From the NCBI RefSeq assembly GCF_001680005.1, contig NC_033562.1, positions 1,116,001 to 1,180,000 on the forward strand: DNA of 64,000 bases. Reading direction: 5' to 3'. Both the position numbers and the translations under genes were made by a program. The notes under the pieces were generated by a model. The model saw nothing but the letters and a program-made list of their open reading frames with translations. It was not told where the DNA came from and did no database searches. This DNA comes from Plasmodium coatneyi. Taxonomy: Eukaryota > Apicomplexa > Aconoidasida > Haemosporida > Plasmodiidae. Positions within the stretch are counted from its first letter, which is position 1. Each line of letters opens with the position of its first letter. Below, one piece after another: positions 12,601 to 25,469 of the stretch.

Positions 12601-13333
12601 GGGCACACTGCAAAAAGGGTTAAAATTAAATTATGGTGAAAATAGGAACAAATTAATTTATTCCTTAATTTATTACATTCTGTATCTGTACTCAGATTTT
12701 CTGATGATCTATTTTATTTATTTTTCCTACACCAATGTGGATTCGGAACCCATCGAGGAGGACTCCTACAACATGAAGTACAAAGCGTGGAATTTTTGTT
12801 ACCCAGATATTTCAAAAATTGACTTTTACAATTTTCAGAAAAATAAAGCTGCCCTCATTAATGCCGTCCTCACGAAGAATTTAAAAATCACCCTTTCCCC
12901 AAATGACGAAATCAACATTGGGGTGAAAAAAAAAATTAAAAATTTAGCTCAAGTGAAAGAGAGCTACCGTAATTCGAAGAAACGTATTAGCAAATACTCC
13001 AACTTGTCATATATTAAGAATTACTTAAGTCATACTTTTCGCTTTTTTGAGAAAGCCTCCTCCGAGGTCGACATTTGTTCCTATTTAAAAGGGTGTGTAA
13101 GCGAAATTCAGAAACTTATAAAAGATGCCTTAACCTACAAATACGACAACATCAGCTTCGTTCGTATTTTCCTAAATTCGTACGAACATAATTTGATCAA
13201 GTCTTACAAGAAATTTCCCCCCTTTTGCGTTGAAAATTCTTCCATCTTTTTGAACCCCGATTGTGAGGTGGTCAGCGACCACTCCTATTTTTTAAGTGTA
13301 CAGGAAAGGAAGAAAAAAATAAACATAAAATGA
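9622..13333 (+). CDS. NAA35: N-alpha-acetyltransferase 35, NatC auxiliary subunit (Mak10)
   Basis: Auxiliary subunit of the NatC N-terminal acetyltransferase, which holds the catalytic Naa30 on the ribosome (family knowledge). Two exons: 9622-9679 (METEKEYIEITDLLRRNVE) and 9840-13333, with a 160-bp intron GTACCC...CTGTCAG; total 1183 residues. The start matches the Mak10 signature in order: YIEITDLL, then EMGDNKLDVGI (compare EMMDPKMDAGM), then LEDMLLIMD, then LLLGNHPFLTVLSCYFLHHSN (compare [21 protein letters not shown]). RRIQFAILLNTMINQ further on matches the RVKFTRVLL segment. It is longer than the usual roughly 725 residues because of Plasmodium inserts, including NAGKSDSKNEGKNDSK repeats (nt 10660-10720). 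No membrane span. Identity rests on motif order, not an alignment. Confidence 0.82.
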
Positions 13334-13899
13334 ACGCTACATGGAGGGGAAGAAAAAAAAGCTGCAGAAAATTCCCGCACCGTTGTTCGGCAGTTATCTG
13401 CAGGATACTCAGCTAGCTATTTATTCAGCTAGCCATTTTTTTTTTTTTTTTTTTTCCGTTTTTGTGTGTGCAATTTTCCCTAGAAGGGTAACGTTTGGCC
13501 ATTCTCGTATCGCTTAAAATAAATATGTGAACAAGGTTGATGCCTTGAAATGGGGAAGTCGCGCGGAATTATAACATAAAAAAAGGTTAACCTTGGGGGT
13601 TGACTTTTGGTATTGCAGGAAGTTAGCTTAATTCATGGCAACGGGGGGAATAGGCAACCTCATAAATGGGGGGTATAACCGTGTAAACACGTTGTAGACA
13701 CAAACAAATCACACGTTGGCCACCTAGGTGACGTGTGTCAAAGTGAAAAAAAAATAAAAACAACTCAAACGTGGACGAAAAGGGGGTGATACAGGACGGT
13801 GAACTTAAAAAAAAAAATTGACATCAAAATGGGGAAAAAAGGAAAAAGGGGGGTAGTTAAAAAATTGCTCCAAGCCGTTAATTAGCCAAGTGGCGGGGC
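13334..13899. other. Convergent 3' intergenic region
   Basis: NAA35 (+) and CRMP1 (-) end here tail to tail, 566 bp apart. A T-run of about 18 sits near 13438-13455 and A-runs near 13746-13755 and 13808-13817. No gene or stem-loop terminator was recognised. Confidence 0.5.
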
Positions 13900-16800
13900 T
13901 TATCCGCTCCGCTCGTCCCGATCACTTTCTTGTTCCTTCTGATCGGAGCCTTCCGAAAGAAGGGCGCCCTCGATGGAGCCCCCATTGGAAAGGGAAATGT
14001 CGCCATCCATATCGGGCATTCCAAATTCCTCAGATGAAAAAGTTTCTGAGTCGTTCCTACTTATATTAATGTACTTTCCCTTCAGCTGCTCCAACATTTT
14101 AGTTAGGTCTTTATGTTCCCTGTAGAGTAGCGCTGTTTTTTCTTTTATTTTGTCCTTCTCGAGCATTTGTTCGTGGGACTTTTTCTTCCTCGTGTTACTA
14201 ATTCGTTGGCACTTGCGCAGTTTCTTGTTTAGCCTTCTCAGTTTCTTCCTTTCCTGGAGCTTTTCCAGTTTTTTGTATAGCCTGAACATGTAAAAGTAGG
14301 CAGTGAGGTTTCCACAGTACTTGAGCTTCAGTTCCGTGAGGATTAGATAAAATTCGGAGAGCGGGATTTTCCTGTCCAGGAGATCGTCGCTGAAGAATGA
14401 GAAGAGTTTCTCTTTCTCTTCATCGGACACTGTGCGGGGGGTGAAGGGGTGGTGTGAAGAGGAAGGTGTGACGCGGTTCTGTGGTGATGAAATAATTCGA
14501 AGATACACCAAATGGAGGGTGTACCCTATCGATGGTTTCACGTAACGGCGAGCGTGTTACCTTGAATTTTGGGGTCCTTTCCGCTGAGGCTGGACTTTCC
14601 AGAAGATTCTGTAGAGGACTCCCCTGGCACCGTCTTGCCAACGCTTCGATAGGACTCCATTCTATCCTCTTCAAACAGCGAAGAAGGAACTTGCAGCGTG
14701 CCGACATCGAGATTAAGCAGACCACAATCATATTTACAATTTTTCAAATTAATTATTTTGCTTTCTTCCAACTTTTTATTTTCGCTACATTTTTCCATCC
14801 GTTCGAGAGACCACTGAATGATGTTCTTAAAGTTCTGCTCCTGATCCATGGACACGAATATTTTATCCTTCTGGTCCAGGTTATCAATTAAGTTTCCTAT
14901 GTTGATGGTAATTTTAAATATGAACTCGAAAAAATTTTCCGAAATGTACGTTAAGGTGACGTTCTTCATGAATATGTCCAGCAATTCTTTGTAAATTTCA
15001 ATTGCGAACATTCGCTGCTCTTTGGTGATATTTGCGCAGACGGAATTGTTATTATTTTTGGAAAAAAAGCAGAAACTCATTTTTTTTTGTTCTTCCGGTA
15101 AATTTTGTGCCAAGAAATTGTGATCATTTTTGTTTGCTTTTTTCCCCTGCAGGTTTAGTCTTCCATGTTGTGCGTCATTCTTGGCTCCACATGTTGGTCT
15201 TCTTTTGCTCCCTTCTTTTGATGACCCCATTTTTTGGATGTTTCCAAGGGATTCGTCGTTTGGAATGTTTCCTATGCGGATACTGGAGTGGCTCCCTTTG
15301 TGGGTACTGCCATAGCTGGCAAAACTGCCATTATAACTGACGCAGCTTCCGGCGTGATGTTGTTCCCCCCGATGCTTCGTCCCCCTTTTCCAAAGGGTGT
15401 GCACATTTTCGTAAATTCGCCTGAACGAGCTAGCGAAAATTCTGACTTTTTTTTTTTTCTTCATAACGCAGTCAGGTAAAATAATGGAAATTTGTCTTTC
15501 CTTCTTGTTGTAGTAAATTAGGGGCTCCTGTTCTTTTCTCTTTTTTACAACGTCGACGAGAGTTTTGGCAAAGGTGCCGAGAATGGGCACGTCGTAGAGG
15601 GCCTTCTTCCGCCTGAGGTTATCGATGCATTCGTAGAATAGGCAAATCAACATTTTCACAGTGAATATAACATGCAGCAAAATTATGGAAAATAAAATAA
15701 CAACGTTCAGGAATTCATTCAGATTGATGGAGAGCAAAATGGATGTAACGACGATGGTTGACGTCCATATGAATAAACTCGTATTTTCCAACTTGTTTAG
15801 GGTAAAAAAATTTCTCTTATCAAATGGTTGGAAGATAAAATGCACACACAAGGAGAATATTGCCACGAAAGTAATTAGTAACAACTTGGAAGTGTTCGTT
15901 TCATCCGATGGAAACAACACAACTGTGGTGATGAAAAGAAAAAATATCTTCCTCGCAAAGACAATAATCTCCCAGTACCACATGTTTGGCAAATACCCAT
16001 TGTGTAGGAAGCCGTATTTTATGCGAACATTTTCTTGAAACAAATTGTGTCTATTTGTGTAGAGCACGAAGAAGGAGAGCAAGGGGATGCCTAAAGACCA
16101 TATGACCGTCCCGGATACCCCCAAAATGAAAAACTTCAAATAATCTGTCTTCAAATCACACTGGACACTACTCACCCTGCTGAGGATATATCTGCCCAAA
16201 TGTTTTGTGTACATAATGTAGGAGCAGTCAAAGAGTTGGAACATCCTCATGGATGTTTTCGCATGTATCATAAATAAAAAGGTAACATACACTGGAATCA
16301 TATCTTCGAAGAAGATAAATGCTCTATCCATCCAAGTGTAGTGTTGTAATTTTATATACCTCAATATCATGATGAACCTTTCTTTGGAGTAGCATTTCTC
16401 CAAAGAGTTAGCCAAAAAGTGAATTCTCTCCCTTTTGGCTATACTTAGCAAGTCCAGCTTATTCGCAATTGCCCTCTTCCGCAACAGGGTGTATATTCTC
16501 AGAATAACAAAAAGCATCAAGGTTAACGTGCCCATAAGAAGTACGGGGATAAAAAAAAATAACAAACTGGAGTAAAAGAAAGAGTCCGCATAGGTGAGGT
16601 CAAAATAGTGTCTCAATAAACAATCGATGCTGATGATTCTTCTACTCTCTCCTATATTTATTAACTTGGCAATGCTGATATATAACTGGTGCACAAACTC
16701 TGGTAAAAGTAAATTCTTATCGTCTAAAATGTTGATGAGTAGCATGCTAGAAATATAATTGACAGCTATTTTTATAACAATTGAATGGATGGACCTTCTG

Positions 16801-19800
16801 TAGAATCCAGAAGATACATTCAGGTATGCTATCAGAATGATGATAAAGCAGAAGGTTATGTAGATGCAGAATAGGATAATAATGTTGACAACATTGTTTG
16901 GACACTTAACACACACAGATCGCATAAACGTGTTTGTATACCCCTTTGCACATTCGACACATAAGTAATTATTCATGCTGTGGTGACATTTGTTTCTTTC
17001 AAGACAAGCACCTTGTATTGGACACTTTATAAACTTCCACTCACTTACATCTATATTGGCTGTCATAATTTTATCTAAGTAGTACCCTTTCTTAGATTCT
17101 GGCTTCACATGATCCTGCGCTGTTATGTGTATATTTTCTAACCCTAACTGGATCCTACTCATGGCGTTTTGGTATAATCCTCCTTTGCATGTGGCTCCTT
17201 CTAAGCATGCCAAACAGTTTTGTTTACTGTAGAAGAAACCCTCCTTACAGAAGCAGTGCGTTGGGTAGACAGATCCTTCCAGACTTGTACTCTTGGGGGG
17301 ACAAGACACACAGGATGTTTCATCTCCAACGAAGTTTTTGAATGTCCCTTCTTTACACGGTTTGCATACCTTAATCGATCTGTTCACATCTTTCACCTCT
17401 AGGTAGTACCCCTTGGCACATTTACAGTCATCGTAGTTGTGCGCAGAATCTACACCCAGCGGGATTGCTGTGTTAGCTGGGCATTTCACCAAATGCTGAT
17501 ACTTTGCGTATACCACGTTGTTGTTGTCTCTGTAGAAGAAGCTCTTCAAAAGAAGGTTCATAAAATTGTCTTGCTTTTTTTTCAGGTTCAGTTGCCTATT
17601 TGGATGACCTGCTAGGGGATGCTTCTCCAGGAAGAGACTTGTTGACCCGTCCGCTATGGTGCTAAGCCGGCTGAGCAGCATGACGGGAAGGGGCTTACCG
17701 AAGTAGTTACTGATCGGGACTTTCCTGCGGCGCTTTCTCTGCCTGCTCGACTTACCCCGACGTGCATCTTCGTGGGGTCGAATAGCAGCTCCGCTTTGAG
17801 GTTCATCCTGAGTTACACCATGAGCCATATCATGATCCACACCCTGAGATGCATCCGCACTTCCTCCCTGACTGCTGGATTGGCCACCCTTCTGACTTGC
17901 CTCCTTCCCCCCGTGCATATCCCCACTACCACCCATGTTCGCCCCATCCCCCCAGCGTATACTATATTCGCGGATCATCGAGTTAACAAAGCGGCGCCCG
18001 TGGGAAGGGCCAAACGACCCGATATGCGTCCGAATATCCTCCACCATTTGATTGAACATGTTTGGGGGCACTTCGAATATGCTCTCTCCCTGGCAGTACA
18101 GCTTTGTGAAAGAGCATGGTTTGCACTTCTGTTCTTCCAAGTAGTATCCCTCATTGCACAGGCAGAAGTAGTTGTCTGAGTTGTTGATATTTTTAAGGGT
18201 AATACTATTAGGGGGGCACTCATGACAGGCTTCGTTCGCTATGGTAGATTTGTAGGTTGAGTTTGGGCACTTCCTGCATAGCAACAAGGAGGGGTCCTTC
18301 TTATGTGTCTTGCTCTGTTCATGGGTAGCAGCCTTGTTTGCCATAACATGAATGAAGGTGTTCCTCCCTGTGAGGACTTTCCCAAAGTTCACAAATGAGG
18401 GAAACCAATTGGGTTCTTCGCTATTATGGGGGCTATTCTGTCTCCTGACAGACGTGTACGCCTTTATAATCTTATTAACCGGGGCGTTGGGTGTGTAGCC
18501 AAAGTTACACTGGCAGTTAGCCAATTCGTAAGAACCCGTTTTTACATTTCCAGAGTTTTCAGGGCATTTTATAGGTCCCCTAAATTTGTTCTTGTTGTTT
18601 TTCTCGGGGCAGTAGTATCCTATGGGACATTCCACACACATTCCCCTTTTGTTGCTATAAAAATAGCCCTTATTGCATATGCAATCGTGAATAGATTTAG
18701 CCCCCTCCACTAGGGTGATGCTGTTGGAGGGGCAAGGAGTACCCAAATCGTTCGATATAGTGTCTTTGTAAAAGTTGAGTGGGGCCAATTTACAGTGCTC
18801 ATTTAAGTTGTACGACTCTTGGAGGTGCTTCACGTATCCTTCTACACATAAGCAATCCTTAAAGGAGTTATTAAATTCGTTTGGCTGTTGAGTGACGGAG
18901 TTGTTTGGACATATGACTGCATCTCCACTGTATTGAGTCAATCTATCTGGTGGAGAGCTACCCACACAAAAGTGGTTGGGGAGGCATGTAGAACAAACCA
19001 TCTCTGAATCTTTGTAATAACCACTATAACATGAGTTGCAGCTCTCTATGGTGGTACTACCAAACGATTTGTTCATGGATTTGTTTGGACATTTTTTACA
19101 TTCCTCTGAGGATGCGGTGTCTTTGTAATAACCTATATTGCATTCCATGCAGATATGCTTAAGGTCAATTTGGTATGGCTTATAGGAGTAGGTGTTAAAG
19201 AAGAGGTTATAATAGTGCTCTTCCCTTGATCCCTTTTGCTGTACCTTTTTCATGTTAATAGGTTCATATCCCTTTTTGCAGAAGCAGCTATCTATGGTGG
19301 TAAAATCGGTTCGTTCACCTAGCAAAGTCTCATTATACTTGGGGCATTTTTGTATTTTTTCTAATTTACCTGGACAGTAATGGTGTGCCAAACACTTCTC
19401 ACATTTAGTGGAGCCAAACGTATCGAAGGTTAAGAAGTACCCAGGGTTGCAGCTGCAGAAACTCTCTGCCTCAGTTTTCGCCCCCAATATGTTGGAGCTT
19501 GAATTTTCGATGCACCCATTTCCTTTGCATAAGCTATTCGATATGGTGTCCTTATATTCTCCAAATTTACAAGGAGAGCAAATAAACTGGTGAGGGTTTT
19601 GCGGGTCCATTATATATTCATACCCTACGTCACAAAGGCAGTGATGCTCACTGAGGGGAAAGGGCTCAGAGGTGCTTTTATTTGCCTCACAAGGGATGCA
19701 CGAAGTGTACCATTTCATATCCTTCTGAATCGCCTTAAGATTGTTGTAGGATCCCTTTGGACATGGTTGGCACTTTTTGCTATCGAAGTAGTGTCCTTTC

Positions 19801-22800
19801 ATGCACACAACATTGAAGCGGACACGTGAAGTGGACACATGAAATAATCCATGCATTGTCACACGTAATTCTATTTGTGGCGTCTTAATACTGTTCAGTT
19901 TTATTAGTATAACTCCCGTCTTTTTGTGTATAATAATATTCTGCTTTTTCAGATAGGAGTTCATATTAGTTATGGTAAAATATTTTATCTGTCTCTTATC
20001 TCCTTCAATAACAGGAACAATTTCTATATTCTTATTGTAGACATGCCACGTGTTCTGTTTGTATGTAACACTGGTGGTGCTCAACCTTTCATGCATGAAA
20101 GAAGATAAAGCATGCTGCATCTCATTTTCCTTGGTTATGAAGGAGTTAATAAAATTGGTGTCTTCATGGGAATAGGTAAATATGGAACTTATCCTATAGC
20201 TAGACATATGCTCATTCCTTACATACTTGTAATACTCTATTTTTGATTCTGCTTTATCGGTGGAGTATATATGCAATTTGTTCGACTCACTGCCGGAGAC
20301 ATAGATGATGTACTCGTCCAGCTTTCTTATCACCGTCATGTCCTTGGCGATCTCTAGAACTATCTCTAGGTCCTTTTCCGTGTATGTATATATAGGTACT
20401 ATGTATGCCTTTTTTACCTTCCCCGGTGGGACCTTCTTCGCGTGAATCGAAGCACTTTCATCCTCACTGCGCTGATCTGTGGAGGATTGCTTGGGGGATA
20501 AATTATTCATCTTCTTCACATGTGTACTGCTTGGAGGTGCCCCCGTGGAGGAACCCAACTGATCGCTTGGAACCAACACCAAGTCAAACCACAAAATTTG
20601 GTGAAACTCATACAGAACGAAACAAGTGACGGTGCTGTTTTCCAGGCACTGAATCTTAATCGGAGTGGACTTAATAAAATTATGAAGACTCGAATTGTCG
20701 AAGTATATTTCTTCAAAATTGCTATTCCAAAGAGAGACTAAATTGCCTCTAAGCAGGAATATAAAAAAGGTCTCCCCTAGGTAGGTGAATTTATGTATAC
20801 TGCTTGTACTAGAAAGATTTATTGTATACGAAATTTTCTCCAGGGTGAGGTCGTAAAAATCTATAGTTCTGTATTTCTTCATGTCTCGCTGCTTCGAGCT
20901 GAAGATGTAGATGTAAGCAATGGCGTGCGGATTGTTCGACGAGGTGGTTGTGCTTGGGTAGCTCGCCAGGGGGATCGAATTGGTGCCGTTAGAGAAGTTA
21001 GCAGGAGCGATTGCCGAATCCTCCGGGGGCACCATCTCCAGGAAGGAAAACGTGGGTGCATAAAAGTCGTACTTGATCAAAAAATATGGAGTCAAGTGTT
21101 CTGATGTTACAAACCAAAGGGAAACGTAGTTCTCCTCCTTGTGGGTCCAGAGCGACAAAATGCTCATTTTGAAGGAGTTTGCCTCACCTCCGAGGATATC
21201 AAAAAAATTTCTAATAAGCGAAAAGAGATTCATACTTAGGTAGGTATTATGTGTGCTGTCTGGAAGGCTTCGCACATGGAAATAATGAGCAAAATCTTCA
21301 TAGGGAGAAAAAATGAAGTCGGAAATGTTGACCAGTGAAACGGAGTTAAGTGTATCAAATTCCTCCTTCCTTTCGCAGAGATAATTTAACGAAACGTTAA
21401 TCCGCTCTATTTGTTGTAAGGAGAAGGTATAAAAGCGATTTACTGATTTTCCCCCCTCAAGTGTATGATCATGGGGATTCCTCCTGAAGGAGCTCTTAAA
21501 ATGGTCATAGTAGAAATGGCCTGAATATTTCCTCAGCCTGTTAAGATGCGTTTCTTCTACAATTTTTGACGAAAATTCTTTTAAAAATTTCGTGTCTGTA
21601 AGTGTGCATGAAATGGCGCTGAAGGAAAATAAATGATCGGTCAGGCTAAAATTTGCCACGTCGTTCAAGAAGACTCTATCCTCAAAAACGGTGCTTTCTT
21701 TTTTTAAAATGTACTTTACGTTCGACGTGTTGTAGTCGTTATAAGTGATTAGGCCTACATAGGTGAAGATCACTCTGCTGTATGATGGATTTTTTAAGCA
21801 TATCAAATTGGACCCATTTTTCAAATTGGAAATTTTGTGAAAAGAGACATGAGGAAGCCCTTCTTTGTCATTCCCACTACTTATATTGTCTACCCATTTG
21901 CCGACCACTTTGGTAAAGTCCCTATTTCTCGTGAGCATCGTTTTCAAGTCAAAAATTTTATCCGCGTAGGCATAAACGGTGGAGTAGGCCTTGGAGGTGT
22001 CCAAACTGGGAATTATCCTCTGAATGGACTTACTAACATCTATATTAAGTAATTCCTGAAAATTATTTGTGGGCATATTTTCTAAGAAGCGTAAGTTCCT
22101 GCATTCATAGGAATGCTCCCCATGCGTTATGTACATCTCCCTATTCTTCATAACCTCATTGTCAATGGTTAAGGACAGATGGTGCTCCTTATTAACAGTA
22201 AACACATTTATCGATGTATCAAAAATGTGATCGCTCGATAGGATGTTCCCCACTTTTGTCAAATAATGTCTAGGTAAGCACGTCTCGGAATCCTCATTAG
22301 AGTAGTAATACCTATAGCATGCACATATAGAAAAAACGAAATCCTCATTTATCCTCATGGAAAATTTTCTGAACGAAATAGTCACAGCTATTTCGCCGTC
22401 TACATTGTGGTAAGAATAATCAGGAGGTTCTTGTATCACGTGCTTAAAAGGGTCATTTTTTGGTACAGATCCATCGTAACAATCTCCTGTGGTTAGACCT
22501 AATCGAAAATCGGACACATTCTTCATCGTCACATCGAACGTGAACAAGGATTCATTAATGTACGAAATGTCATTCATTATGATGTCTTTTTTTCTTTCAC
22601 AAAATTCTCTAACTATAAAACCGTTCATATTAATGAAGCAATATATGGTGGTTAATTTTTCTGGATTGCGACAGTAATTATGTTTGTAATTTATGCCTAA
22701 AATTTCCTTCACGTTTAGGGAACTCCAGGGTAGACATTTGTGACCTGATATGGACCTGTCTTGGCACCCACTGTAGGTTTCCCCATTCCCTTTCAATTCT

Positions 22801-23582
22801 TCATTACACGGTTCGTACAGAATAGAATTCATCGAATTCTTATAATTGGTTTTAAATTTTGCAATGTCTTTTTCTGTATTTTCCAAAAAACCTGGACATA
22901 GAGTTAACGCACTGGATTCACTAAAACAACTTCTAACAACTTTGTCCATGTCCAACACGTCATGAGGAATGCAATATTGTTTATCATTCTGAAAACGAAA
23001 TACTTTATTTTCTCCACATAGGTTGTCTAATCTTCGTTGCTTTTTCGAGATGACACAACTTTTGATCTTTAATCTATTCACAACCTCCCTTGGGATAATC
23101 TTAACTCCAGCAGTTGTTGGCATCCCGTAACATATAATGATTTTTCCGCAGTTGTCTACGCATCGGGCCACACTCACATTTCTCATTAATGATTTTTTAT
23201 TGAAACAATAACAACGGTTTGTCCGTCTAAAGCATCCTGATTCCTGCGGGTGGCAATACTGGTTCAACATGATTTGCAGGGCACTGTTCAGGTCTCTACT
23301 TGGGTAAACGTATTCTAGTCTACTTTGTGCAAAGGACTCTGCGGGGCGCCCCCCCCCCTTGCGCCTACCCCAGTTTAGACCTAATGACCCATTCTGGCCG
23401 ATTTTCACTTGACTCGCTCCGATCGGTCTACTCTGCCCCGTCTGCGTAGCCTGTTCGCTCTTCCATTCATCCTCAACAGAATTCACGTCGAAAATTTTCA
23501 AGCCTTCCCTTTTCTCATTCCTCCACGTTGGCACATAAAGCCACAAAATGGTGAAAAATACGCTCATCCAGTTTATAGTCAT
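13900..23582 (-). CDS. CRMP1: Cysteine repeat modular protein, CRMP1-like, multi-pass membrane protein
   Basis: Two exons: 14561-23582 and 13900-14429, joined across a 129-bp intron (GTAACA...CGCACAG), giving 3183 residues. The start is ATG 23582; the frame continues upstream only to a TTG. Residues 1-17 (MTINWMSVFFTILWLYV) form a signal peptide. An amino-terminal ectodomain of about 1250 residues is followed by a cysteine-rich stretch (about 1255-2200) of repeated CPxGxY-D-x-C-x-C-P-N-S and C-x-C-x-x-GY units, the ephrin-receptor-like GCC2/GCC3 pattern. About eight or nine membrane spans follow (nt about 16910 to 15650), then a cytoplasmic tail of about 500 residues ending in a Lys-rich helical segment in exon 2. 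Known PCRMP proteins act in mosquito stages and sporozoite targeting. CRMP1 rather than CRMP2 is chosen from gene neighbours. Confidence 0.85.
17095..19815 (-). other. Cysteine-rich module repeats within CRMP1
   Basis: Roughly a dozen units repeat on the minus strand. Each has a CPKG/CPIGYY start, a conserved YKDT-S core (for example GEYKDTISNSLCKG, GYYKDTASSEECKKC, NFYKDTISNDLGTPCP), a CPNNS/CPENS turn and a closing C-x-C-x-x-GY. Gaps between units contain low-complexity loops, such as the GGQSSSQGGSADASQG segment (nt about 17840-17900). The units are degenerate, so they arose as old protein-domain duplications rather than recent DNA repeats. Confidence 0.75.
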
Positions 23583-24791
23583 TTTGTTATCTACTTTCAA
23601 GGGTGGCGAGAGGGTTTGATTGGCAGGATATGCGTGTTCATTTGAAGGTTGCCCTTTTTTTTTTTTTTCCTACGTTTGGTTACGCGGGATGGGTAGGCGC
23701 GTCAACCTTAACTATCTCAGCGTAGATTCACCGCTTTGTCTGCACACATGCATGGCTTCTTTTCGGGTTTCCTTTATCCGTCATGTCTACTTATGGTATA
23801 GGAGTTACACACACATCTATGCGAAGTAAAAAAAAAAAGTACAAGGTGTACCCACGGATTAAACAGATGGGAAAATTTTGTACAAATCGTGCCACTTCAT
23901 CTTTAAAAAAAAAAAAAATAGCAAAGCAGGACAAACGCAGGTCCGCTGTTCAGAAAGTTTATATACACATTTTAAGACTAAAAAATTGGACATAAGTCTT
24001 TATCTGCTATGTTGACATGAATAAGTGGAGAAATATATTGTTACTTCTTTTTCTTTGCCTCTCCTTTAGCCTAGCAGGATTACCCAAATGGTACACAAAA
24101 GTGTTAGTGTAATATGTACCACGGTGGGAGATGTATGACTTGTGGTGGTGCTCCAGGTTGAGCCATTTTTTTTAATCGTGTATGTTGCATGCAACAGTAT
24201 ATCTGGACAACTCATTTTTTTATCTTACTTTTTTTTTTTTTTTTTTTTTTACACGCTTTAAAATGGGAAAACTCGAATTAGCTACACAACTCGGTTATAC
24301 GCACTTGTATGCGTGCACATGTAAAGTATGTGTACAGTCGCGAAGCAGATGCCCTTCTCTTATGTTTACTTTCGGGGGGTGGGGCGGCGTCTTGCCTGCA
24401 GACTCATGTAGAAGGCAAATAAAATTTTTGAAGGGGCGTTAAATGATCAAAAAAGTAAACAAATGAACAAATAAATAAAAATAAAAAAAAGCCGAATGAG
24501 AAAAAAAAATTACATTTTACATAAAAATAAAATCGAGCCAAATTTTAACTGCCGTTTTTTTTCTTTCAAACAGCGTTCCCCTAAATGGGTAAATTCTTCA
24601 CCACAAGTGACATTTGCCATGTTACGTTCGAATTTTGCAAAAAGGGGGGTCCATCAAAAATGCACGTATTGGGGGCTGCGTCTCAAAAAAGGATAAACCG
24701 GTGGGAAAATTAGACCGAAAACTACAGTACATTTACGCCTTCGCTTCGAAGCGCAATTGCTCCCGACCCTCACCACAGCGAATGGGTTCTC
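23583..24791. promoter_or_regulatory. CRMP1 upstream region
   Basis: 1.2 kb between CRMP1 (5' end) and the next minus-strand gene (3' end). It holds T-runs at about 23658-23669 and 24230-24250 and A-runs near 23829-23838 and 23904-23917. A TGCATGG at 23749-23755 resembles half of the TGCATGCA element bound by the sporozoite factor AP2-Sp. A tiny plus-strand frame with a signal-peptide look lies at 24017-24112 (see findings). Confidence 0.4.
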
Positions 24792-25469
24792 CTAATTAAT
24801 GTAGTCCACACCGGAGCATTCGTTTAAGATCACATTTTGTCTTACGTTCTGGTTTGCTTTCTGGATTATATTTTGGGTTGAACTTCGAGCTGCACTCGGG
24901 GCACCACCCTCAGGGTGATTTCCCCCCTCGGCGTTGTCCCCCTGTTCATCCCCCTCCTCCTTGCACACACTTAACAAATTGTTAACAAACTTGGCCGAGA
25001 GAGAAGAGTAGCTTTGCGGTTTTTGCAAAACGAGTTCACTGTTATTCTTCGTAATGACAATATTTTTGCTACATATGTGAAAAATCTTCTGAATGTTCTG
25101 ATTTTGTTTATCCAGAGAGGTTATTATATCCTCAACATAAGAATACGCCTTGTTCTCCTCATATATAACGTTGTTAAAAAGATCTATGTACTTTTGTATT
25201 TCCTTTATGTACTCTTTGATATAGGTTAGGGTTTCTATCAGGACTGCATTTGGCTTTGCCGACCTGAGGTGTACAATATCTTTAATTTTTTGCAATCGGT
25301 CATTTATGTTGTTACACAATTCATCGCACTTGGCGGAGCAGTTTACGCCAACGCCGTTGTTAAAGCTTCCATGGGGTCTTTTCCCATAGGTGGTGTCACC
25401 CTGCAAAGGTTCATGACACAACGTTTTAATGTTTTCATTGATCAGTTTGTGACATATTTTGTCCGTCAT
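24792..25469 (-). CDS. Conserved-looking small protein of unknown function
   Basis: Single-exon 225-residue protein from ATG 25469. Not recognised. It is mostly helical: residues about 45-135 include CDELCNNINDRLQKIKDI and long Ile/Leu/Lys heptads (LTYIKEYIKEIQKYIDLFN, then EDIITSLDKQNQNIQKIF), which suggests a coiled-coil scaffold or complex subunit. Four cysteines lie in the first 55 residues (CHKL, CHEP, C-x3-C), too irregular for a clear zinc site. A Gly/Glu/Asp-rich loop (about 172-193) precedes the tail. No signal peptide or membrane span. It is a real gene by codon texture and size, and lies between CRMP1 and the START-like gene on the same strand. Confidence 0.65.
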   Translation of the reverse strand: MTDKICHKLINENIKTLCHEPLQGDTTYGKRPHGSFNNGVGVNCSAKCDELCNNINDRLQKIKDIVHLRSAKPNAVLIETLTYIKEYIKEIQKYIDLFNNVIYEENKAYSYVEDIITSLDKQNQNIQKIFHICSKNIVITKNNSELVLQKPQSYSSLSAKFVNNLLSVCKEEGDEQGDNAEGGNHPEGGAPSAARSSTQNIIQKANQNVRQNVILNECSGVDYIN

